This document shows, one piece after another, positions 1 to 10,140 of a stretch of DNA of 64,000 bases. Source of the DNA: Branchipolynoe longqiensis (lineage: Eukaryota > Annelida > Polychaeta > Phyllodocida > Polynoidae); assembly GCA_030323885.1 (NCBI GenBank), contig CM059190.1, positions 86,800,762 through 86,864,761 on the forward strand, in the 5' to 3' direction. Below the pieces are notes generated by a model. That model did not search any database. It saw only the letters and a program-made list of their open reading frames with translations, and was not told the DNA's origin. How positions within the stretch are numbered: the first letter of the stretch is position 1; each line of letters begins with the position of its first letter. A program made the translations under genes and the position numbers.

Positions 1-279
1 CGCCCTGCCATTATGTAACACCCAAGACGGTGGTGTCCTCCCGTCTCGTCGCCAGTAGCGCTGCCTCCCCCCTCCTGGGCGGGGGGGGGGGGGTGGGGGG
101 GACCCAGCCATCGCAACCTCCCTCGCTCCCGCAACCGCCTACATAGGCCGGCTCCCCGGCTTCCAACCCCCCACCTCCCCCCTCCCTGCCCCCCACCCCC
201 TCCCTTACATCCCTTTCCGCGCCCCTGCCGACCCCTCAGAGTTTGGCGCCCCCTCACCGAACCTCCTCCCCCCGCTCCC
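1..279 (+). mobile_element. C-rich 5' part of G-family YR retrotransposon copy G1
   Basis: Strongly C-rich DNA with several homopolymer runs, resembling in composition the proline-rich region upstream of the RT in copy G2 (13619-12972). It is separated from the RT fragment that follows at 602 only by a SINE with a target duplication, so I read it as the same G1 copy. No intact reading frame is convincing. The left edge lies outside the window. The link to G1 rests on the SINE duplication and on composition, not on alignment. Confidence 0.45.
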
Positions 280-592
280 AGACGGATGGCTGAATGAGTT
301 AGAGCGCCCGTCTCCCATGCTGGTAGGTCGTGGGTTCGAACTCTGGTCGAGTCAAACGATACTTGTCGCTTCCTAGCCTGGTGTTTGGCATTATTAGGAC
401 AGGGCAAGGACAGGTGTGCTCAGTGTCAGGATAATGTGACTGAGTAGGATACCAGGTCATGGTGTCGGCGGCCTGGTTTCCCAGTGGGACAGAACTATAA
501 ATTTGCCATGAGTGCACACTGTCACAAGTCAGTACCCGTCCTGATATGACCTTAGATGTTACTAGGACGTAAAAAAACAACAAACAAACAAA
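280..592 (+). mobile_element. tRNA-derived SINE, tail type T1 (full length, with TSD)
   Basis: A tRNA-like head starts near 282 with an A-box-like GGCTGAATGAGTTAGAGCG and a B box GGGTTCGAACTC. A body follows, then the conserved 3' block around 540-570 (GATATGACCTTAGATGTT) and an AAC-rich tail. It is flanked by a 9-bp direct repeat CCCGCTCCC at 271-279 and 593-601, which I take as the target-site duplication. The SINE is therefore inserted into G-family copy G1. The same 3' block recurs at about ten other places in the window. Confidence 0.85.
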
Positions 593-601
593 CCCGCTCC
601 C

Positions 602-1757
602 CCCCTCCCCTCGGCGATCTCGGGGAACCCATCGCCGATGTTGTCGATCCTGCCATCCATGATACCCTCCCCGCCGCCCCCTCCTGTGGCCCCACCCCCC
701 ACGACTACCTCCCCACCCTCCTTTCCATCTGGCCTCACACCTCCGGTGAGGCCTGGGCCCGCTACCCCAATTTCTCCCATGCCTACGCAGCCCTCCGGGA
801 TGCGGGCCTTCCTAACTTTTTGGCCGCCCACATCCCCCTCCACTCAGGCCTCCACATCCCGGCCTGGCGGGCCCGGATCCAGGGCTACCAGGACCTCGAC
901 GTGGTTGAGCTCCTGGAGTTTGGCTTCCCCGCAAACTACTCCGCCAGTGTACCGCCCCGCCCAACCTACATCAACCACCGGGAGGCCCAGGAGCAGGAGG
1001 CTCACCTTCGTTCGCACGGAGCTCGCCAACGGCGCCCTCGCCATGTCCCCTTCCACGTCCCCCCCTTCCCCCCATGGGCCCCGGTCTCCCCGATGATGAC
1101 CCCCCCAACTCCGATACCAGTAAGAGGCGCGTCATCGTCGACCTCTCCTACCCCCCCCCACCCCCACAGAGGCACCGTCAACACCGGCATCCCACGCCGG
1201 GAGGACCTGGGGAGGCCCCACACATACAGGCTCCCCTGCGTCGCCGACCTCGGCCGCCGCCTCCTAGAGGGGGGTCACGGCCTACACCTGGATGGCTGAC
1301 GTCTCCCGGGGCTACCGCGTTCTCCGGGCTGACCCCCTCTATACGGCATAACACTCGACGGGGCGACCTATTTCGACCTTGACCTCCCCTTCGGATGCCG
1401 CTCCTCCGGCGGCGCCTGCGTCCGGGTCACCGCGGCCGTCGCTTGGATCCTACAGCGCGAGGGCTTACATGCCCTCGTCTACGTCGACGACTTTGTCGGG
1501 TGCGAGCGCTCCTACCTGAGGGCCCACCAGGCCTTTGACGGCTTCATCGCCCTCGAGGCGATGACCATCCGGCTCGCACCCAACAAAGTCGAGGATCTAA
1601 TCGTCGAGTGCGAGGCCTGGATCGCCCATCCCACCCTAGGCCGCTGTGAGCTGCAGAGTGCCCTCGGCCGCCTCGGCCCGCGTCGGCAGGTGCGTCCTTC
1701 CCGCGAGGAAATTTATGGGCCGTCTCCTCGCGGCGTTGCGCAGCTGCTATAGTGCCG
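602..1757 (+). pseudogene. G-family YR retrotransposon RT fragment (copy G1)
   Basis: A decayed reverse transcriptase of a DIRS/PAT/Ngaro-type YR retrotransposon. From about 616 the frame encodes DLGEPIADVVDPAIHDTLPA, closely matching copy G2 on the other strand of the window. It then loses frame near 1020-1300 (several indels in C runs) and regains it. The catalytic box YVDD is visible at 1479-1490 within ALVYVDDFVGCE, followed by the thumb/connection segment (LAPNKVEDL, CELQSALGRL) up to ~1750, where similarity stops abruptly. RNase H and recombinase are absent, so this is a truncated, non-functional copy. Confidence 0.75.
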
Positions 1758-1767
1758 CCTCCCTGAC

Positions 1768-1960
1768 CTGGTCTTTTATATGCACTGTCCCACAGGCAGG
1801 ACAGCACATCCCACAGCCTTTGATGAACCAGTTGTGTACCACTGGTTGGAACGGAAAATAGCCCAAACTGCAAATATGTCCACTGAGCAGGTTCGATAGG
1901 ATGACCCACACCTTCACAGGTGGCCACTCTATCGCGCGATCTCGAGACGGGAATTTATTT
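1768..1960 (+). repeat. Interspersed repeat (R-type) fragment
   Basis: The block beginning TCTTTTATATGCACTGTCCC, with the run CAGCCTTTGATGAACCAGTT, recurs at 39480-39617 in the same orientation. Such a block is common in mollusc genomic DNA as far as I recall. It directly abuts the truncated end of G1. No coding capacity is seen. Confidence 0.55.
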
Positions 1961-2078
1961 TTGAACTTTGAAATCATCTGAGTTTTTTAATATTAACCGT
2001 CGGATCTGTAGTGCTTGAAAAGCATCAGGGACTAGTTGGGAATCATTAAATTAGTAATATATACATACACAAAATAAA

Positions 2079-2170
2079 GAAAAGTAAAAGGGTTTTGATG
2101 GGGAATCGAACCCCGGCCGGAGCACTAGCAGTGAGAGTGCCAAATACTAACCACGTACTACACCACTAAG
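2079..2170 (-). repeat. tRNA-like SINE head or tRNA pseudogene
   Basis: On the - strand the sequence reads TGGTGTAGTACGTGGTTAG followed by a B-box GGGGTTCGATTCCCC. The D-arm and T-arm are tRNA-like but the anticodon arm does not pair convincingly, so a functional tRNA is unlikely. It is most likely a SINE head or a decayed tRNA copy. Confidence 0.4.
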
Positions 2171-2621
2171 GAAGTATAACTACTTGTGAAATATGTAGTG
2201 ATGGTGGCTGGCATACAGATGACGTCACCGTCGGGTCTCCAGTGTTTGAAATATTCACTGTATACACGATGATCGTGTAAATAATAACTAATAAATCGAC
2301 ATTCCGTACAAACGTAAGTATGGGTGTGAGCGAATATCTCTGGCTGGTCCCCAATCGAGCCTGCCGAATTTATTGACTAAGAGATAACAAAGTACTCGCC
2401 ATATCTTGTCGATTAACACTTTGTTCATTGTTTGATTGTCGAAAATGCTGGGATAATCTCTCATCTAATGCTGTGGTTCGGTGAAGAAAGCAGGCTGTGG
2501 TATTCTATTTAGTATCCAACTGAATAGCAATTAGAATGTTGAACAGGTTGCTCCAGTGATTGAGCATTGAACTTAGCCCCTTCACAAACAGACGCCATTA
2601 AAAATAATATATGTATAATTT
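2171..2621. other. No recognisable feature
   Basis: AT-rich intergenic sequence. I see no exon, no long ORF and no clear repeat. Confidence 0.5.
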
Positions 2622-2716
2622 TGTTTGTTGTTACTTTACGTCCTAGCAACATCTAAGGTCATATCAGGATGGGTACCGACTTGTGACAGTGCGCACTCAT
2701 GGTGACTTTATAGTGC
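2622..2716 (-). mobile_element. SINE T1 tail fragment
   Basis: Reverse complement of the T1 SINE 3' block: TTTACGTCCTAGCAACATCT, then the reversed body including TTTATAGTGCTG. There is no tRNA head, so it is 5' truncated. It abuts the outer palindrome arm of the DIRS-like element D1. Confidence 0.75.
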
Positions 2717-2782
2717 TGGGTACAGATGATGGATAACTGGTGTTTTCCCGAGGTACTAGCCTCGGATAGTCATGGGTCAGGG
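2717..2782. repeat. Outer arm of the D1 palindromic module
   Basis: TGGATAACTGGTGTTTTCCC continues to GGTCAGGG at 2782. It is the inverted copy of 4428-4472 plus 5981-5999, which are parts of the inner arm now split by the foldback element. The homologous arms in D2 are at 38388-38478 and 38616-38706. Confidence 0.75.
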
Positions 2783-4345
2783 ATTGATTGATTGATTGGT
2801 GGTTGCTTTACGCCGTGTCGGCAGCATAGGCCATATTCACGGCGAGAAATGTTTGTTTTTTGTTCAAACCATCGCTTTTACATGTATAAGCAGACAATCA
2901 ATTATGTGCCAATAGACACTAATTAAATTAGAAAGCTCACAATCATATATCTGTGGTCAAGGGAAACAAATTCCCATAGAAAAAGAAAAGTTTCATTAAT
3001 AATTAATAGAATCCATTTAGTAAACTATATAAGGTGGTACAGTCCAGCTGCCCTCAAAAAGGCTAAAATGTTTTCCTGTTTTACCTTAGTAAAAAGGTCA
3101 TGCATACTGCCTGCAGTGTAGAACCGTTGGCGCAGGGCCAAAAAATCAACGCAACTTAGTAAAATGTGTTTGAGTGTCAGTGGGGACTGACACCCAATAC
3201 ATTCAGGGGGAGGTTCCCCCTTGAGCAGAAAAGCATGTGTAAGCCACGAGTGGCCAACACGGCAGCGACTAAGGACCACTTGGTCCCGCCGACCTCCCGC
3301 ATGAATCTGTGGTGGCTTTCCCACAGATGGTTCAATTTCTTTAAGTTTATTGATGTTTTCATCCCACTCATGTTGCCATTTGGATTTTATGTGGGTGGCT
3401 ATTAGTGGTTTCAGATCAGAGTGAGGGATCAGACACGGTTCAAGATCACAGTTCAGGGCCTTCTTCGCAGCCCGATCAGCTCGTTCGTTTCCTTGTATGC
3501 CAGCATGGCCAGGCACCCAGCACAGGTGGATATCATACCCATCTGTTGTCAGTTGGTTCATTTTATAAATGACCGTTGCTAGAATAGGGTGATTCATTTT
3601 CAGTCCAGCAACAGCCAGGAGGCAAGAGAAGGAATCACTGTATATAACATAGTTAGTGTGGTTGGATACCTCGATACACTCCAAAGCGAGAAGGAGTGCT
3701 CGGGCCTCTGCAGTGAAAATCGAGCTCTGATCGGGCAAACGTACACCAAATTTTTCCCGTCGGCAGACTGCCGCAGCAGCTACCCGGCTTTGGTCTTTCG
3801 AACCATCAGTGTATATGGAGAGGTGGTCTGCAAACTGGCCTTGAATCTCTGCATGCTGTCCTTGGTACTCGAGTGGATGTGTCCCAGATTTCCTCAGTTC
3901 CGTGAGTCGGAGGATAACCGATGGCTTTCTCAACGACCACGGGGGATGTTCTGGGACTTTGGCATCCTCCAACACGTCCAAATCCACACCCAAGGCCTCC
4001 AAATGAGGTTTCATTCGGAGCCTCAGTGGCCAGATGTAATTTGGCCTGGCTTCATACCTGGATTCGTCATGTTGCTCGAATAGACAATTGTGTGCAGGAT
4101 TCAATGCATTAGTTTTTATCTTGACTACATATTGCATGGCCAGTTTGATTCTCCTGTTGTTAAGTGATGGTTCATTGGCTTCGACATAAAGGCTCTGAAC
4201 TGGTGAGGTGCGGAAGGCCCCAAGGGCCAGGCGCAGTCCCTGGTGGTGGATCGTGTCTAGCAGCCCAATATATGATTTCCTTGCGGAACCATATACTATA
4301 GTATAGGTCCAGCAATCTTTTACATACTTTTTAGGATAAAAGATT
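2783..4345 (-). mobile_element. 5'-truncated non-LTR retrotransposon (Jockey/I-like, with RNase H)
   Basis: The 3' end is at 2783, with an (AATC)n tail on the - strand (ATTGATTGATTGATTGG on +). A 3'UTR follows, then the C-terminal part of ORF2 to ~4345, where it is 5' truncated. It lies in the loop of the DIRS D1 palindrome: the loop sequence at 4346-4427 matches the reverse of the D2 loop. Truncation at the 5' end and a short-repeat 3' tail are typical of target-primed reverse transcription. The 3'UTR recurs at about 60690-60775. Confidence 0.8.
3025..4341 (-). CDS. LINE ORF2 C-terminus: RT connection plus RNase H (partial)
   Basis: A 370-codon open frame runs 4137-3025 and continues upstream without a stop to ~4341 (VYGSARKSYIGLLDTIHHQG), which is the end of the RT and its connection to RNase H. 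All four RNase H1-type acidic positions are visible: YTDGSKD, FTAEARAL, IYSDSFSC and GNERADRAA, the last with CWVPGHAGIQ just before it. A C-terminal CxxC...H...C segment (ECIGCQSP, LKHILLSC) follows, as in Jockey/I-group LINEs. RNase H removes the RNA strand of the RNA-DNA hybrid. The frame is intact for ~440 codons, so the insertion is young. Endonuclease and RT catalytic domains are missing. Confidence 0.85.
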   Translation of the reverse strand, partial: FYPKKYVKDCWTYTIVYGSARKSYIGLLDTIHHQGLRLALGAFRTSPVQSLYVEANEPSLNNRRIKLAMQYVVKIKTNALNPAHNCLFEQHDESRYEARPNYIWPLRLRMKPHLEALGVDLDVLEDAKVPEHPPWSLRKPSVILRLTELRKSGTHPLEYQGQHAEIQGQFADHLSIYTDGSKDQSRVAAAAVCRREKFGVRLPDQSSIFTAEARALLLALECIEVSNHTNYVIYSDSFSCLLAVAGLKMNHPILATVIYKMNQLTTDGYDIHLCWVPGHAGIQGNERADRAAKKALNCDLEPCLIPHSDLKPLIATHIKSKWQHEWDENINKLKEIEPSVGKPPQIHAGGRRDQVVLSRCRVGHSWLTHAFLLKGEPPPECIGCQSPLTLKHILLSCVDFLALRQRFYTAGSMHDLFTKVKQENILAFLRAAGLYHLI

Positions 4346-4472
4346 ATTTAACTCTATATGGATACTTATTGTGTTTTCGATTTGGTTCTAGCGAAAATGA
4401 TAGTCGTGGTAGGGTAGGGTGGGTGGACCCTGACCCACGACTATCCGAGGCTAGTACCTTGGGAAAACACCA

Positions 4473-5978
4473 GGGCCTGTATGCATGGGGCGGTGTTCGC
4501 GAGCCAAACCTGTGGTTAGCGGCGATCTCCGGTTTAGCGGGGAAAAGTCGGTATGTATGAGGCCGGGTTAGGGAAACTCCGTGAGTTCAACGTCATCTAC
4601 GCTAACCCCAAGCCATATCAAGTTTACCGTCGGTGCTAGGGACCGATTAGGCCCAAATCTATTCAATGCGATAATATTTACCAGAATTATATACTCAAAA
4701 TGTGAAATTTCATTAAATTAACCCTAAAATCGAACCGATATTAACGCCGCAGCTAAATTGGCGGCGATATTTATATAGTCGAATCGACGAATGCAAAGTA
4801 AACAATCGCGGCCGCCGCCACCGCCACATTGACGTCGATATCCATACTGTCGAATATCAACAAAACAGATCGCCGCTGCCACTGCTGCTGCATCGGCGGC
4901 AATATATTAGGCCCAAATCTATTCAATTCTGTCATATTTAACAGAATTACATACGCCATAAGTGAAATTTGATCAATTTAACCCTAAATTCGAACCGATA
5001 TTAACGCCGTGGCGAATCGACGAATGTAAACAGAACAAATCGCCGGGACAGGCCCAGAGGGATTTCCCAAATCTATAAATAACTTATAGGTTAGCTAACT
5101 CCACCGCGCTTTGGACCCGTACATACCCCGTGACCGATTCTCCAACACCGGCGTTAGCTAACCCGAACCCCTGCCTTAACACCAGAGCCGATAAATTATT
5201 CTTCATGCATACGGCGCCAGGGGCCATATGCATAAACAACTTTTTATCGGCTCCGGTGTTAACGGCGGGTCCCAGGTTATCTAACGCCGGTGTTCCAGAT
5301 GTGTCACAGGGTATGTATGTGTCCAAAGCGCGGCGGGGTTAGTTAAATATGATCTGGCAGTATGGATATCGACGTCGCTGCGGCGGCGGCGGTTTGTTTA
5401 GTTTACATTCGCCGATTCAACAATATGAATTACACCGCCAATGCGCCTGCAGCGTTAATAACGGTTCGATTTTAGGGTTAATTTTTTATTAAATTTCACT
5501 TATCGCGTATGTAATTCTGTTAAATATGACAGCATTTAATAGATTTGGGCCTAATATATTGCCGCCGATACGGTAGCGACGGCGGCGGCCATGTTTAGTT
5601 GACGTTGGACAGTATGGATATCGACGTCGCTATGGCGGCGGCGATTTGTTTACTTTACATTCATCGATTCGACAATGTGCATAACGCCGCCAATGCGGCG
5701 TTATGCGTTAATAACGGTTCGATTTTAGGGTTAATTTGATTAAATTTCACTTATTGCGTATGTAATTCTGTTAAATATGATCACATTGAATAGATTTGGG
5801 CATAATCGGTCCGTAACATCGACGTTAACCATCCTATGGCTCGGGGTTAGTGCAGGCGACTTTAAGCTCGCAGTGTTTGTCTAACGCCGACACATACATA
5901 TGGAGTTATCGCCGCTAACCCGGTAAACCCGCCGAAAACCAGCTTCACAGCGCTAACCCCGACACATACATATGGCCC
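4473..5978. mobile_element. 1.5 kb foldback (giant palindrome) TIR element
   Basis: The ends are GGGCCTGTATG on the left and the inverse of GGGCCATATG on the right. A CA dinucleotide flanks both sides (4471-4472 and 5979-5980), interrupting the D1 palindrome arm between ACACCA and GTTATCC. The two halves are inverted copies around ~5218. Blocks with AAATCTATTCAAT at ~4657 and ~4917 return inverted at ~5540 and ~5785, and GACGTCGATATCCATACTGT at 4831 returns inverted at 5361 and 5609. GCC/GGC-rich boxes alternate with AT-rich blocks. No transposase is encoded, so the element is non-autonomous. Confidence 0.8.
5090..5345. repeat. Central inverted repeat of the foldback element
   Basis: Arms of ~120 bp around ~5218. 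The arms are similar enough that opposite-strand reading frames (5130-5342 + and 5326-5084 -) encode related peptides, for example TRADKLFFMH on + and TGADKKLFMH on -. This is a by-product of palindromy and not evidence of genes. Confidence 0.8.
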
Positions 5979-6028
5979 CAGTTATCCATCATCTGTACCC
6001 AGGTAAGATTCGTATAACTATACTATTT

Positions 6029-6064
6029 TACCTTGGTACTACGCCTCTGGCTACTAGTAGCCCA
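6029..6064. repeat. Inverted terminal repeat of D1 (3' end)
   Basis: TACCTTGGTACTACGCCTCT and the following 16 bp are the imperfect inverse of 14344-14379. The same sequence bounds D2 at 34405-34440 and 38350-38385. Confidence 0.85.
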
Positions 6065-6187
6065 TGAATAATTTTACATAATCTCATTTTTTATCCTTTT
6101 ATGTTGTAACAATACTATGTATATATGAGTGCATCAATTTAATATTTTTTCTCACCTGTTTCTAGTTGATAACTATAATAAGACTGC

Positions 6188-6775
6188 TTATTTAAATCCT
6201 AGGTCTTTCATTGACAAATGTTTGTTGCTAGGCGATGACTTGAATAGTTTGAATACTATTGATACATCCCAAAACCTATTATATTTACGTTTGGGTGGGT
6301 TTCTTTCGTACACCGATCTAATGAACCAGTGTACTAACTGATGTTTCCCAACCGTTTGTCCATCTATTCTTGGTATAATAATGGATATGCCACATCTCGC
6401 TGCATTAATAGCACCGAATCCTAGTCCTTCGTCTTCTAATATTCTTAGAAATCGTAACACTTCAGCTATTGTAGGTTTTAACGGTTTGACTCCTTTGAGA
6501 AGTCAATGAAGGCCCCATTTCTTTAAATAACTCATGTATAATTTAACTCTTCCTTTTCTCCAGGCATGTGATATTAGTCTTTCTTTTGTTATTTTGCCTA
6601 ATCCAAATTGTTCCAAATGTTTTCTTAGAAAAGGAATGCCAAAAGGGGTGTTGTCGACACGTCTCCATGGACTGTTAGTGGTCCTTGATGTTGAAGGTTG
6701 TTCCTTTCCCTTGGGAAGCTCATCAAGTCTTTTGCTGCTGATGTTATTTCCGCTAACCATCATTGTGTTTCCCAT
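6188..6775 (-). pseudogene. Tyrosine recombinase, N-terminal half only (D1)
   Basis: The frames 6775-6503 (GIPFLRKHLEQFGL, SYLKKWGLH) and 6460-6188 (LRFLRILEDEGLGFGAINAA, FIRSVYERNPPK, YNRFWDVSIVFKLF) match the D2 recombinase at 37139-37680 block for block. Reading stops at 6188, before the segment that in D2 holds the catalytic Arg, HxxR and Tyr. D1 therefore retains only the DNA-binding SAM-like N-terminal portion. A short frame break lies between the two frames at ~6480. In an intact element this enzyme integrates the circular DNA intermediate. Confidence 0.8.
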
Positions 6776-6839
6776 GCTGGTACTATCAGTACTGCATGGG
6801 TGTGATCCATCTTGATCTTCCTGGACACTGTGCTGATAA

Positions 6840-7420
6840 TGTTGAATGGGGGGAATATCTAATAGAATTTATTATTCCAAATTAATGAAAATGCATCTAC
6901 TTTCCAGGCTTCTGGCTCTGGATGCCAAGACACATATTTTGGTAACTTTTTGTTGTTGCGTGATGCAAACAGATCAATGTCTGGCTTGCCCCATTTGTGA
7001 CAAATAATATCAAAAATGTTGTGGTTCAATGACCATTCTAAATGGTCATGGAAGTGTCGGCTTTTCCTGTCGACCGAAGTGTTTTGGCTGCCTGGAATAT
7101 GTGCTACTCTTAGCCATATTTAGTGTTCCTCTGCCCAATCACAAATGAGTTTTGACAGGTTGTTACATGGTTTGGAGCGAGTCCCTCCCATATTATGAAT
7201 GTAACCTATAGATGTTGTGTTATCTGTTAGAATTGTATCTTACATGATTTTCAGGAATGTGAACCAGGCTGCGGAGTCCTAGGTAAATGGCTCTAAGCTC
7301 TAGTACATTAATGTGGTCGGAGATTTCATCTTCTATCCATTGGCCACCTGTTGTCTGTTGGTGTCTATGGGCCCCCAGCCTTCCAAGGAAGCATCTGTTG
7401 TGACAGCAGTGTTAGGCTCT
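6840..7420 (-). pseudogene. DIRS RNase H domain (D1)
   Basis: Reading the - strand from ~7410: TTDASLEGWG, then VLELRAIYLGLRSL, LTDNTTSIGYIHNMGG and HIPGSQNTSVDRKS, followed by the DIRS-typical tether segment WGKPDIDLFASRNN and WHPEPEAWKVDAFS. Isolated stop codons interrupt it (after the WAEEH segment and near NNKFY). It directly follows the RT. The order RT, RNase H, tyrosine recombinase is diagnostic of the DIRS order. Confidence 0.8.
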
Positions 7421-8522
7421 CCCATCCTAATCAGGTTGGGTGAGTTGTTTATGTGTGAAAGCCACCAAATTATATCGTTTTGGCCTTCAGGCGAAATTGT
7501 CATAGGCCGCTCGAAATTTCCTTTTGTGCGAGTCAGTGCCAAGTTTTGATCTATCTCTAAGGATTTGATATGGGCCTGGCCATATAAGATAGCTGGTGCG
7601 TAGGCTATCATTATTCCTATCAAGACTGTGACTTGTCGTATTTTTGGTTTGTTCAATTGTAATAATTGGTTTGCTGTTGTTGTAAATTTATCTACTTTTT
7701 GTTCTGTTAACAAAATTGTCATTTTTATGGTATAAATAAAGAAACCCAGAAATTTGAGTTTGTTTGTTGGGGTTTGTACTGATTTAGTTTCATGTATGTA
7801 GAAAACTAAATTTGTAAACGTTTTACATAATTTACCTACTGCTGCTTGGCATTGTTGTTGTCTTTGCACGACAATAAATGAATCGTCAATGTATGGGAAC
7901 ATGAAATGTCCTTTCCTAGCCATTAGCGAAAAAATTGGTTTGAGTAATCTTGTGAAAATAAGTGGACAGCAGGGCAGTCCATTTGGCATACACATGAACT
8001 CATAAAGTTTCCCGTTCCAACAGAATCTTAAATACTTTCGATCATGTTTATAGATGGGTACTGTGTAGTATGCATCTTTAAGGTCAACGTTGGCTAGCCA
8101 AGCGCCTTGTGTAACTAAGTCTCTCGCTATTTCTAACTAAAACATTTTAAAGTGTTTGTATTCTACAAATTTGTTAAATAAGGTTAGGTCTAAAATTAGT
8201 CTAATATCTCCATTGCGTTTCGGTCTTAAGAAGATATTCGAGATGAATTCCCCAGCAACGTGTAGTGCTGGTTCTATAATGCCCTTTTCGCAAAATTTAG
8301 GACTTGGTTGTTTAATGCTTCACGTTCTGAACCGTGAAACCTATATGGAAATGGTATTCTATTTTGAATGGGTTCTTCTATTAATGGAATCCTTACACCT
8401 TCTGCTAGGCTAAGTATATTTAAGTTATCGGTAACTTTATTCCATTCTGAAAGACAGTTATTGAGATTACCAGCTTGAAAGGTATTGCTTACTGTTTCAG
8501 TTGCTTTTGTTTCAGTCGCCAC
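7333..8522 (-). pseudogene. DIRS reverse transcriptase (D1)
   Basis: The N-terminal part, 8522-8274, contains LSEWNKVTDNLNILSLAEGV and FHGSEREALNNQV. The intervening 8270-8000 reads on in shifted frame (GEFISNIFLRPKRNGDIRLI on the - strand). The part 7995-7333 begins with GLPCCPLIFTRLLKPIFS and carries the catalytic box YIDDSFIV at ~7887-7864, then LKFLGFFI and the start of RNase H. At least one frameshift or stop lies near 8270-8000. The enzyme copies the retrotransposon RNA into DNA. In D2 this whole region is deleted. Confidence 0.85.
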
Positions 8523-8526
8523 TTCT

Positions 8527-9786
8527 ATTTGTTCCCTGGGCAGAGGAATGGTCTGAGTGTTGAACTTCCTCTTGAATGACTGCCTCTGGCCCCTTCCTCC
8601 TCATTGGCCAGTTCTTTGGTTGCGAAAATCCTGCCTCAGCTTCTTGAAGCGGTTGGAGTTGCCATCAGCCGATTTCTTTTTGTTAGTTTCCATGTGTTTT
8701 CCGCACGTGGAGCTGGTCTCTACTTGTTTGAACAAGTATTGCAGTTGTCCACCGAACATCTTGCCCTTATCCAGCGGCTTGCCCTTAATAGGCTTTGGTG
8801 CTAGGAATAGGGTGCATTCCTTTCCATCATTGTCCATGATCTTTTTGGACCATGCCACCTCTTTCCCAGACCTCTTTGAAGACATTTTCGAAGTCTATAG
8901 GAGAGGAAGTTGCTGGTTGCCCTTAGTAATGCAATTCCACCGTTCATATTGTCACAGAGTGAAGAGAACTGTTCTGTGCCATCATCCTATTGACGATGGT
9001 CGCAATGGCAATAAGAGCCGAGAGTATCCCCTTGTGGACAGTGTAGAGAGCCATCTGAAACTTTGTCCTCTCCTCACTGAATTTTACTTCAGGGTCCATC
9101 TCTTTGATGGCGGATTCCGGTATTCCCTTAATTCCTGTGTATTTCTCTGCCATCTTGATTATGACCTCTGCTGGTTTGAAGGTGTTAAAGTGGCCTTGGA
9201 TGGTCTTCCTCATGAGCGTCGTTATGTGTATTTTCTTACTTCTAAGCACTTTACACTTTTTCGTTTCTTTCCCACACGATTTAGTGTATTTGCCAGGGTG
9301 CTTAGTGTCAGAGTCTGAACTCGTCGTCGATGAGTCTGATGACTAGTCCGAAGATGAGGATTTGTGTTTCCTCCTCTTCTCAGACCTTTTCTTTGTTTTC
9401 TTATTGAGGGGCTTCTTATTACGGGCTGTCGTGTACTTGTCTCCTTCTGACAGTCTTCTTTTTGTGTTGCGCTTCCATACAGACACAAACACCTCCTCCT
9501 CTGAGTCATCCTCAGTTGAGGCCTGATCCTCGGAATAGTCCTCCCATTCTGACTCATCGGAGTCTTGCGGTACCTTACTTCGCCTTTTCTTTGACGTATC
9601 CACACTAGATGGTAACATTTCCTCCATTTTTGTTGCACTAGCTTGGCAACCTGTTTCGTAACCCCCTACCTCCTCAGAATCCCTTTGTTCTGGAGAGGGC
9701 GACCTTTGTACCCGCACAGGCGGTATAGCGTCTTCATCCGCACTGACTGCATCAGTTGCCTCTGTCTTACTCTGCTTCGTAGCCAT
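8527..9786 (-). pseudogene. DIRS gag-like ORF (D1)
   Basis: Start at 9786, MATKQSKTEA, which matches MATKRGKT at the D2 gag start. An acidic, serine-rich segment (EDYSEDQASTEDDSEEEVFV) and a basic tract (NKKPLNKKTKKRSEKRRKHK) precede a stop at ~9343. The reading then continues in other frames: 9249-8944 (IKGIPESAIKEMDPEVKFSE) and 8885-8601 (TLFLAPKPIKGKPL, KMFGGQLQYLFKQVETSS), both matching D2. Two or three frameshifts make it a pseudogene. The function is inferred from position, as the gag of DIRS elements is poorly conserved. Confidence 0.7.
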
Positions 9787-9926
9787 GCCTCCGAGACTGT
9801 TAGTAAAAAGTAGAATGATTAGGCATTGTCTTAAGCGAAATAGCACACTGTTAATTAGAGTACAATTATACCAGGTGTGTATTTCATGGCGTTAAATCAA
9901 TGTTTAACGCAGGCTCAAGGCTAACT

Positions 9927-10140
9927 GATACGTGACGAAGGAGGAGAGGGAGGCAGGTATTGGAAATAAAAACACTTTATTCATACAGATAATGCATCAA
10001 TGTTATAGGAGTACAGGTGTAGGTACTTAATGCAGGTAAATGAAGATATAACATATAGCAATGTGGATAAAGTGCAATGTCAGATGGGTAATGAGTCACA
10101 ATGTCAATGAGGTGCAGTGGAGCAATGTCACTGGGTAATG
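9927..10140 (-). repeat. B region (3' untranslated end) of G2
   Basis: Homologous to the B repeats of G3: GATACGTGACGAAGGAGGAG against GATGCGTAGCAAGGAAGGAC. It contains ACTTTATTCA, so AATAAA lies on the - strand as a probable polyadenylation signal. Only one B copy is present and no A2-B2 unit follows. Confidence 0.65.

Noticed and set aside
5084..5342. Overlapping opposite-strand ORFs encoding similar peptides, as if a conserved protein
   Set aside because: The similarity is a necessary consequence of the palindrome, not selection.
8557..9318. 253-codon + strand ORF
   Set aside because: Antisense to the D1 gag-like ORF; no recognisable domain, and the - strand has the conserved protein shared with D2.
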